A stretch of 6,715 bases of DNA. Source: Cyclobacteriaceae bacterium. GTDB taxonomy: Bacteria; Bacteroidota; Bacteroidia; Cytophagales; Cyclobacteriaceae. The notes below the pieces were generated by a model. It had not been told where the DNA came from. It saw nothing but the letters and a program-made list of their open reading frames with translations, and did no database searches. A program made the translations under genes and the position numbers. This document shows, in pieces, positions 1-5,404 of this stretch; within the stretch, counting starts at the first letter, position 1, and each line of letters begins with the position of its first letter. The stretch lies in NCBI GenBank assembly GCA_947458795.1, contig CANHCD010000120.1, forward strand, positions 1 through 6,715, given 5' to 3'.

Positions 1-711
1 ACCCCCTTTCTACCCGAACCTGGAAAAGCCAATGGAGCCGCTGTACTCGTAGCTCCTGGAGGAGGATTCAGCTGGCTTTCGATGGGAAATGAAGGTTGGG
101 AAGTGGCTGAAGCACTAGCCAAACAGGGAATCGCCGCCTTTGTCCTGAAGTACAGGTTGTATCCTACCCCTCCTACCCTGGAAGATTTTTCTGCTTGGAT
201 GAATCGCCCCCGCAATGCTCCGCCAGCTCCAGGTGCTGCGCCGACCACACCTGCACCGTCACCCCTTCAGCGGGACCTTACCAATCAATTGGAAGATGCC
301 GAGGCTGCCTATGCCTTGATGGTTAAAAATGCCAAAGAATGGGGCATTGATACCTCTAGAATCGGAATGATCGGCTTCTCCGCAGGTGCGGGATTGACCA
401 TGCATGCGACACTTCACTCCACCACGATGAAATTGGCATTTATCGGCCCAATCTATGGAGGAATGGGACCTGTGGAAGTACCCAAGGATGCTCCACCCAT
501 GTTTAACGTGATCGCTACAGATGATTTTCTATTCCAAGGGCAATTTGGAATCATCCAGTCCTGGCACAAGGCAGGACGTCCCGTGGAACTCCACCTCTAC
601 CAAAATGGAGGCCATGGTTTTGGCCTCGGCAATCCCAACCGGACGAGCAACCGTTGGTTTGACGCCTTTGTCCATTGGCTAGATGTCAATCAATTTATGG
701 GAAAGAAGTAA
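1..711 (+). CDS. alpha/beta-hydrolase esterase (acetyl-xylan-esterase-like / BD-FAE-like), 5' partial
   Basis: The reading frame is open from base 1, so the start lies outside the window and 236 C-terminal residues are visible; the ATG at 82 is internal. A glycine-rich oxyanion-hole segment APGGGF sits at visible residues 18-23, then an EGWEVAEALAKQGIAAF helix/strand and a KYRL strand. The nucleophile elbow is GFSAGA (Ser at visible residue 127). The acid is probably the second Asp of ATDDFLF (about 175), and the catalytic His is in NGGHGFG (205). This order is typical of the carbohydrate-esterase/lipase branch often annotated as acetyl esterase or endo-xylanase-B-like esterase, which removes acetyl or similar esters from sugars or small substrates; the actual substrate cannot be told. 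Unusual is a proline/alanine-rich insert at about residues 67-88, between the KYRL strand and the helix before the nucleophile. A signal peptide, if any, lies upstream of the window. The stop is TAA at 709-711. Family assignment is firm, substrate is not. Confidence 0.9.
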   Translation, partial: TPFLPEPGKANGAAVLVAPGGGFSWLSMGNEGWEVAEALAKQGIAAFVLKYRLYPTPPTLEDFSAWMNRPRNAPPAPGAAPTTPAPSPLQRDLTNQLEDAEAAYALMVKNAKEWGIDTSRIGMIGFSAGAGLTMHATLHSTTMKLAFIGPIYGGMGPVEVPKDAPPMFNVIATDDFLFQGQFGIIQSWHKAGRPVELHLYQNGGHGFGLGNPNRTSNRWFDAFVHWLDVNQFMGKK

Positions 712-722
712 AATTTCAAATT

Positions 723-750
723 GCCAACGGTCGACGGTCCACTGTCGACA
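723..750. repeat. GTCGAC heptamer repeat / small inverted repeat
   Basis: Ten to twenty bases after the esterase stop there are three consecutive 7-bp units of form GTCNACN: GTCGACG at 730-736, GTCCACT at 737-743 and GTCGACA at 744-750. The two perfect GTCGAC palindromes (730-735 and 744-749) can pair as a 6-bp stem around an 8-nt loop. The function is unknown. Its heptad period matches the GTAC element at 2258-2390. Confidence 0.6.
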
Positions 751-800
751 GCAGATTCATTTGGCATCAGGTTGAGAATCCAAATTTTAATATGTTTTTT

Positions 801-834
801 AAGCCCTTCAACACAGCCAGTTGAAGGGCTTTTT
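801..834 (+). terminator. rho-independent terminator of the esterase gene
   Basis: A perfect 12-bp stem (AAGCCCTTCAAC at 801-812 with GTTGAAGGGCTT at 820-831) encloses a 7-nt loop and runs into a T stretch ending at 834. It lies about 90 nt after the esterase stop, in the right orientation to end that transcript. Towards the minus strand it would be followed by A residues, not U, so it is not a good terminator for the convergent BspA-like gene. Confidence 0.85.
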
Positions 835-1034
835 AACTTCTACCTCTGGGAAAAATGGCTTAGCTGCTCGAGGAGATCTACCCTGAGCTTTTCAAAAAAT
901 ACAGCCCGCCCGCTACTAGCTTTTCTTTTTGATTAGAATAACTGTGGAGATGAGGATTACTCTTTTGAAAATCGTCAAAGCCCAAGTTTTTTTGATCGTC
1001 TTTAACATCGGTTTTTTTGGGTTTATTGTTTATT
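835..1034. other. intergenic stretch between convergent genes, no gene recognised
   Basis: This is the rest of the 323-nt gap between the esterase stop and the BspA-like stop. It is AT-rich, with two T7 runs near 986-992 and 1012-1018 and an AT-rich GTTTATT-type stretch at 1021-1038. No convincing hairpin terminator for the minus-strand gene was found. Short open frames here have no recognisable protein features. Confidence 0.5.
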
Positions 1035-1976
1035 TTATTCAGATTTTAAGTTGGTATCCACTCCACCCCAACCTGGCTTGGGCAGATTCCAAAGTGGGCA
1101 GTTGGAATCAAAATTATACGGTTTGGAGAGCTGCTGCACCGGCCAAGTGGACAAGTCTTGGTTGAATTTTGAGTTGCAAAACAGCTCTCCCATATCCTCA
1201 GCCTTGATGGGTTGCCAGTTGTTCAAAGGCTGGTTAAATAGCGAGTTTTTAAACATCCGGGTAAAATGACGCACATTTCGCACATCCCAATCCCCGATCG
1301 GATGATTGAAAATAGAATTAGAAAATAGGGAGCTCATGTCCTTGACTTTTCCAACATTCCAACGGCCGATAGCTTGATTGAAGGGGTTCTTGGAAGCAAA
1401 AGGTAGTCTGTCGTTGAAGTCCTTAAACATTCCCTTCATGCTCGTCACTTTACTCACATCCCAATCACCCAGATCTTGGTTGAATAGGGATTTGGAAAAC
1501 ATAAAACTCATGTCCTTGACCTTGGACACCTTCCACTGCCCAATGGGCTGATTGAAAAAAGAATTGAAAAACATATAGCCCATGTCCTGAACCTGGGCCA
1601 CGTTCCAATCGGCAATTGGCTGATTGAAGCACGAATCTTGAAACATGCTCCGCATCGTCTTTACCATGCTTAGGTCCCAGTTGCCAATGGGATGATTGAA
1701 GGTGGACTGGGCAAACATGCGGCTCGTGTCTTCCACTTGACTCACGTCCCAGTAGTGGATGGGCTGGCTGATTTTGGTGTTGAAAAACAGTCCAGACATA
1801 TCTGTCACTAGGGAGGTACAGAGCTTGGTAAGATCGGCAAGCTGGGCTACCCGCTCTCGCAGCAGCGCATTGTCTACTACCTCATATACCGTTCCATTAA
1901 ATGAAGCTTTCTCCCCTGGGCCGAAACCCCGATTGATAAGGGTGGTATTCTTCGAAACAACTAGCTGCGGATTCAT
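1035..1976 (-). CDS. BspA-family (DUF285) leucine-rich-repeat-like protein without signal peptide
   Basis: The product has 313 residues. After an N-terminal lead (about 1-68) with the family-typical segments NGTVYEVVD and DLTKLCTSLVTDMSGLF come nine units of 24 residues beginning at 69, 93, 117, 141, 165, 199, 223, 247 and 271. Their consensus is FNQPIGxWDVSKVxDMxxMFxxS. The fifth unit carries 10 extra residues (NDRLPFASKN region, about 188-198). The end, NCPLWNLPKPGWG, is the usual DUF285 finish, so the C-terminus looks intact. Proteins of this family are usually surface-exposed and bind host or matrix partners, but here no signal peptide and no T9SS sorting domain is present. An in-frame TAG three codons before the ATG at 1976 rules out a longer start. 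The ATG overlaps the stop of a 28-codon ORF (ATGA), so translation may be coupled. The 3' end converges on the esterase. Family call is firm; location and role are open. Confidence 0.88.
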   Translation of the reverse strand: MNPQLVVSKNTTLINRGFGPGEKASFNGTVYEVVDNALLRERVAQLADLTKLCTSLVTDMSGLFFNTKISQPIHYWDVSQVEDTSRMFAQSTFNHPIGNWDLSMVKTMRSMFQDSCFNQPIADWNVAQVQDMGYMFFNSFFNQPIGQWKVSKVKDMSFMFSKSLFNQDLGDWDVSKVTSMKGMFKDFNDRLPFASKNPFNQAIGRWNVGKVKDMSSLFSNSIFNHPIGDWDVRNVRHFTRMFKNSLFNQPLNNWQPIKAEDMGELFCNSKFNQDLSTWPVQQLSKPYNFDSNCPLWNLPKPGWGGVDTNLKSE

Positions 1977-2059
1977 TCCTGTCTATTTACTAGTGACCGT
2001 AGATTTATCTTTTTGAAGGCGGTATGTCTAGCAACTTCTATAGCTTCTTTTAACTCCAT
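1973..2059 (-). CDS. possible small ORF (28 aa) overlapping the BspA-like start
   Basis: Read on the minus strand, an ATG at 2059-2057 preceded directly by a purine-rich AGGGAAGGAG opens a 28-codon frame (beginning MELKEAIEVARHTAFKK, ending LVNRQE). Its TGA at 1975-1973 overlaps the ATG of the BspA-like gene in the arrangement ATGA. An alternative GTG lies seven codons upstream (2080). The peptide is basic and could form a helix; it resembles no family known to me. The AGGAG abuts the ATG with no spacer, so it is not an ideal ribosome binding site. It may be a leader peptide that couples translation, the remnant of a longer upstream gene, or chance. Confidence 0.35.
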   Translation of the reverse strand: MELKEAIEVARHTAFKKINLRSLVNRQE

Positions 2060-2256
2060 CTCCTTCCCTATTTTCACTCAAAAGCAAAGATGTTATCGGT
2101 TTTGTGAGGCCTTCCAATGACCTGAAAATAAACCAATTGAATCCTGCTCTGAGCGGTATTTAAATCAAATGAAATCAAAAAGAAAAAAGGGATGTGTCAC
2201 CAAAAAAGTCAAAAACAGAAGCTGGACAATAAAATTTTGAAAAAATGGAATTTAAA
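2060..2256. other. intergenic stretch upstream of the BspA-like gene
   Basis: This AT-rich stretch must hold the promoter of the minus-strand BspA-like gene (and small ORF), because the cluster upstream ends at 2393. No clear match to the Bacteroidota consensus (TTG near -33, TAnnTTTG near -7) was found; the closest, a TAACATCTTTG on the minus strand near 2085-2095, has the wrong spacing. No RNA gene or further ORF is recognised. Confidence 0.4.
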
Positions 2257-2257
2257 T

Positions 2258-2390
2258 GTACCAGGTACCAAGTACCTGCCTCCGGCAGGCAGGCGAAGTA
2301 CAAAGTACAAAGTAGGGATTCGTAGTAGGACATGAATTCTACTCAGAAAGTCTTGGTACATGGTACTTGGTACATTGTACCTGGTACTAC
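2258..2390. repeat. GTACNNN heptamer array with long inverted repeat and central hairpin
   Basis: GTAC occurs ten times here at strict 7-nt spacing within three blocks: starts at 2258, 2265, 2272; at 2298, 2305 (with a decayed GTAG at 2312); and at 2356, 2363, 2370, 2377, 2384. The first and third blocks are inverted copies: 2265-2276 pairs perfectly over 12 bp with 2362-2373, and 2258-2268 over 11 bp with 2377-2387. The middle block consists of AAGTACA direct repeats. Between blocks one and two lies a GC-rich hairpin (next entry). The array ends 5 nt from the stop codon of the PorE-like gene, so it forms the 3' untranslated region of that transcript. No coding sense and no CRISPR-like spacer structure is seen. 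Confidence 0.75.
2275..2293. repeat. GC-rich hairpin inside the GTAC array
   Basis: CCTGCCT (2275-2281) pairs with AGGCAGG (2287-2293) in a 7-bp stem around the loop CCGGC. An alternative register pairs CCTGCC with GGCAGG around TCC. It stands out as GC-rich in an AT-rich intergenic region and separates two heptamer blocks. It could help end transcription of the minus-strand cluster, but no U tract follows it on the minus strand. Confidence 0.6.
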
Positions 2391-2392
2391 CC

Positions 2393-4396
2393 TTACTTTT
2401 CCAATAACTTTTGGAAGCTTAGTTTTTTGCGATTCAAGCCTGTAGGCAACTTTGCGATATCTTCTTCATGAATAAGTAGCGTCAAGACCGAGCGACGATT
2501 TGCCTGATGCTGCGCATCCGAACAGGCTTCCCCATCCCCACAGCGATTGGCAATTCGGGATTCCTCGTGCCAGGCAACCTCCATTCGACCTGTTGCTATC
2601 CCTTGATTCTTCAAGTAAAAGAACACTTCCATGGATCTGTTCTTACTCAATCGCTCGTTGTATTTGGTAGATCCTCTAGAATCGGTGTCGGAGTCGATTT
2701 GCAACTTCAGGAAGGGGTATTTTTTGAGCAGCGCCACTGCCTGGTCCAGAATCTTTTCCCCATCGGCTCGAATGTAGTACGCATTCAAGTCAAAGTACAC
2801 TTGGTCCTCCGCCAACAGCACTGGAGGAGATAGCCGAATCGCCTCATTTTCCGCGACTACAGGGATGGGCTCTAGGGAAATGTCTTTGATTTTTACTTTT
2901 CCATCTGGATCAGTAGTCAGCAAAGGCACCCGAGCAGGCAGATAGCCTTCTCTACTGACTTCAAGGAAATATTCTCCCTGGCTCAGCTCCGCGACAAAGC
3001 CATCCTTCGCCTTTTCCAGACTTATTTTTTCCCCGCTTAGGTTTTTCAGCTCCACCACCAATTCCCGATCCCTATCCAAAAGCGTACTGTCCTTGCCAAG
3101 AATTCGGAAGGTGAAATAATCATACAAATACTTGCCTGCATAAATGTCATCCCTACTTTCAGACATGCCTCTGTCCGAACTCAAGAATTGGTTGCCTTGC
3201 CCATCCATAAAGTAGCCAAAATCATCTTGAGGCGTATTGTACTCCTTCCCTAAATTCATGGGTAGGCCTTTGCCTAATTGACCAGCCTTATAAATATCCA
3301 GTCCACCAAGGCCATCAAAGCGGTTGGATGAGAAATAAACGATCCCATCCTTCACAAAAGGAAAGACTTCATCCTGTGCACCATTCACGTATGCCCCAAG
3401 GTTGAATACCGATCCATACCCATTTTCAAGGATTGGCACCTGGTAGATGTCAAAACCACCAAAGCCTCCCTGCCCATCGGAACTGAAATACAGGACATTA
3501 TTGTCCACAAAGGCATGCATCACAGAGTAGGCGCCCGTCTCATTGAAGGGCAGGGCTTGGATGTTGGCAAAGGTTCCATCCGCCCGAACCTCCGCCCGGT
3601 AAAGCCCAGGATAGGATTCTGTGGTTTTGCCCAGACCTACTTTATCCACCTTCTCCCGCAGCACTCCCGTAAAAATCACTTCTTGACTCGTACCCACCTT
3701 AAAAAAGGCAGGCATACTTACGTGAAAGAACTCATCCGATTCCTGGATAGCAGGCTTGAGCTCCCCGTCTTTTTCAACCAAGATGAGGTGGTAACCACGG
3801 TCATTCAAGCCGTCAATTTCTTTCTCTGAAAACGCCCTTTTGATGTCAAAACGAAGGTATTTTTTCTCCATCTCCTTCTCCAAACCCCTATCTGTGACCA
3901 GGTAATTCGTACCCGTCTCATCGGTCCTCAATCCATAGTCTGTACCTGCACTGTTGTATTTTTCGATTGGAATAAATCTCAATCTTGGGTTGTCTGAAAC
4001 TTGCCTTTGACCAAAAACCTTTACCGCTTCGGTAGCCGTTAACGTCATTCCTAGCCCCGCTACCGTTTGCCCTGCTTGTACCCCTGCATTGGTGTAGCGC
4101 AGGCTATCGTTTCGATTTGATTCCTCAAATGCCACCGCTTTTCCCCACCAGTAAAATGCCTTTTCGTAGCTGCGAATCATTCCATAGCACTCTGCAGCAC
4201 GCCTGGCCGCATAGTAGGTCTCCCTTTCGGCAAAGGCTTGCTCGTACTGAGAGCCTGCAAATTCGTAGCGCTTCAAGGCAAATTCCTGATCGGCATAACG
4301 CAAGATATTTTGCTGACTAAATATGGGGAAGGAAACCAGCAGGAGGAACCCTGCCACTAGACTTATTTTCATGTTTTTCTTCATCATCAAAACCAT
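2393..4396 (-). CDS. PorE-like OmpA-family protein (TPR, WD40-like propeller, regulatory-like domain, OmpA C-terminus)
   Basis: Up to 667 residues. A signal peptide lies at about 5-28 (hydrophobic core LVAGFLLLVSFPIF, then SQQ). A TPR-like helical region follows (about 31-95). Three PD40/WD40-like blades carry YFSSDGQGGFGGFDIY (303-318), YFSSNRFDGLGGLDIY (354-369) and FLSSDRGMSESRDDIY (404-419). A beta-sandwich of the carboxypeptidase-regulatory/CnaB type is at about 427-508 and an OmpA peptidoglycan-binding domain at about 530-642. In the last, TDSRGS (Asp572) and NERLSKNRS (Arg587) have the 15-residue spacing of the diaminopimelate-binding pair, and Cys619/Cys625 may form a disulfide. This order matches PorE of the T9SS, which anchors outer-membrane components to peptidoglycan in the periplasm. 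The listed start at 4396 lies inside the upstream gene; ATG at 4387 (TGATG overlap with the upstream stop) or 4384 gives a better signal peptide. It is probably the last gene of the cluster. Whether it serves the core T9SS or only its neighbours is inferred, not shown. Confidence 0.92.
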   Translation of the reverse strand: MVLMMKKNMKISLVAGFLLLVSFPIFSQQNILRYADQEFALKRYEFAGSQYEQAFAERETYYAARRAAECYGMIRSYEKAFYWWGKAVAFEESNRNDSLRYTNAGVQAGQTVAGLGMTLTATEAVKVFGQRQVSDNPRLRFIPIEKYNSAGTDYGLRTDETGTNYLVTDRGLEKEMEKKYLRFDIKRAFSEKEIDGLNDRGYHLILVEKDGELKPAIQESDEFFHVSMPAFFKVGTSQEVIFTGVLREKVDKVGLGKTTESYPGLYRAEVRADGTFANIQALPFNETGAYSVMHAFVDNNVLYFSSDGQGGFGGFDIYQVPILENGYGSVFNLGAYVNGAQDEVFPFVKDGIVYFSSNRFDGLGGLDIYKAGQLGKGLPMNLGKEYNTPQDDFGYFMDGQGNQFLSSDRGMSESRDDIYAGKYLYDYFTFRILGKDSTLLDRDRELVVELKNLSGEKISLEKAKDGFVAELSQGEYFLEVSREGYLPARVPLLTTDPDGKVKIKDISLEPIPVVAENEAIRLSPPVLLAEDQVYFDLNAYYIRADGEKILDQAVALLKKYPFLKLQIDSDTDSRGSTKYNERLSKNRSMEVFFYLKNQGIATGRMEVAWHEESRIANRCGDGEACSDAQHQANRRSVLTLLIHEEDIAKLPTGLNRKKLSFQKLLEK

Positions 4397-5385
4397 CTAG
4401 GGTTGTAAATAATCTTTCGCTGACGGTTTAAATACACCCCAACAGACAACTCGTGGGATTCAGTTCGGTAGCTATTCAGCTTATTCAAATTGTAGTCGTA
4501 GGCATAGCCAATCCGCATGCTCGGCAACACAAAGTATTCCATCACCAAGGCAACTGCATTGCGCTTGCTCAAGTCTTCCTGAAGTTGATCCTCGAAAATC
4601 CGCACATTGGATCGAAAGGAACCACCCAGCCACAATCGCTCCCGAAACAAAAACATCGCATTCAGGTCATAGCTGGTTGGCGATCCTTTGACGTGTTTCA
4701 CTAGTACAGAAGGCTTAAGTTGCAGGCCTTCTTCAATTCGAAGCATCCCGCCAAACGTGAGGTAGTAATGAAAATCATGGTAGGCTACGGCAATGTCTTG
4801 CCGAAGCAATGCCCTACGGCCGATCAAGTTGTAGGCGGATAGGCCTGCATAAAAGTTGTCGCTGTGGAAAAATAACCCCGTATTCATATTGGGCGTAGTG
4901 GCTGCTATACGACTGGTCGGCAACAGCGGATCCGGCTTGACGGTCACCATGCTCGTCGGATCAAAGGCATACTCGGAAATGCCCGCACTGACTCCCAAGG
5001 AAAGCATGCTTCGATCTCCTGTGGAAATTCGGTACGAATAGGTCAACATCCCCACATTGCTTTCGGTCAATCCTATTTTATCTTTCAAGTAGGTGACCCC
5101 AAGTCCCATGCTCCCTTCATTGGCACTGATATCTGCTGTGAAGGAAAGGGTTTGAGGCGCCCCTGGAAAATTGATCCACTGGCTTCGGTAGGTAGTTTGG
5201 ATGTAGCCATCCCCCTTGTAGCCCGCATAAGCTGGATTGATGTGCAAGCCATTGAATATGTACTGGCTAAACTGGGGCAATTGCTGCGCCTGAACAGACA
5301 AACTGAACATCGTCAGCAATAAAAACAGCCCCCTTAAACTAGATTTTTGGTTCACCTGATCTTTATTTTCTATGTTTTTCAACAC
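4387..5385 (-). CDS. PorP/SprF family type IX secretion outer membrane protein
   Basis: The product has 332 residues. The signal peptide has an unusually long polar front (about 1-17), a hydrophobic core LRGLFLLLTMFSLS (17-30) and probable cleavage after VQA (33). The family hallmark PQFSQYIFNGLHINPAYAG follows at 37-55. The rest alternates amphipathic strands, as in an outer-membrane beta barrel, and ends in an aromatic residue (NPRWF), as barrel proteins inserted by the BAM machinery do. Family members partner T9SS cargo: SprF of Flavobacterium johnsoniae is needed for secretion of the adhesin SprB, and PorP belongs to the PorK/L/M/N/P set. Its position 19 nt after a cargo gene with a gliding-type sorting domain suggests it is that cargo's dedicated partner. 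The start is GTG (5385-5383); no ATG is available before the signal-peptide core, and no Shine-Dalgarno is seen in the AT-rich spacer. The TGA stop (4389-4387) overlaps the next gene's probable ATG. Confidence 0.93.
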   Translation of the reverse strand: MLKNIENKDQVNQKSSLRGLFLLLTMFSLSVQAQQLPQFSQYIFNGLHINPAYAGYKGDGYIQTTYRSQWINFPGAPQTLSFTADISANEGSMGLGVTYLKDKIGLTESNVGMLTYSYRISTGDRSMLSLGVSAGISEYAFDPTSMVTVKPDPLLPTSRIAATTPNMNTGLFFHSDNFYAGLSAYNLIGRRALLRQDIAVAYHDFHYYLTFGGMLRIEEGLQLKPSVLVKHVKGSPTSYDLNAMFLFRERLWLGGSFRSNVRIFEDQLQEDLSKRNAVALVMEYFVLPSMRIGYAYDYNLNKLNSYRTESHELSVGVYLNRQRKIIYNPRWF

Positions 5386-5404
5386 CTGTATTTCGTTTTT
5401 TTAA

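Noticed and set aside
879..896. Half of the widespread CCCTGAGC...TTC intergenic palindrome
   Set aside because: Only the left half resembles that repeat (CCCTGAGCTTTTC); the complementary half is missing, so it may be chance.
721..936. Plus-strand 71-codon ORF after the esterase
   Set aside because: It runs straight through the heptamer repeat and the strong terminator, starts at a non-ATG codon (TTG), and has no protein-like features.
980..1022. Minus-strand terminator for the BspA-like gene around two T7 runs
   Set aside because: CCCAA and TTGGG could pair at the ends, but the intervening runs are both T on the same strand and cannot pair, and no U tract follows on the minus strand.
929..1165. 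Plus-strand 78-codon ORF with a hydrophobic N-terminus
   Set aside because: Its second half is antisense to the end of the BspA-like gene and reads as low-complexity translation; no ribosome-binding site or family motif is seen. The hydrophobic part comes from T-rich intergenic DNA.
2258..2390. GTAC repeats as a CRISPR array
   Set aside because: Units are only 7 bp and contiguous, with no unique spacers of regular length and no cas genes.
3515..3829. Plus-strand ORFs within the PorE-like and PorP-like genes (for example here, and at 2507-2833 and 4453-4704)
   Set aside because: They are antisense shadows of well-supported minus-strand genes and have no recognisable domains.
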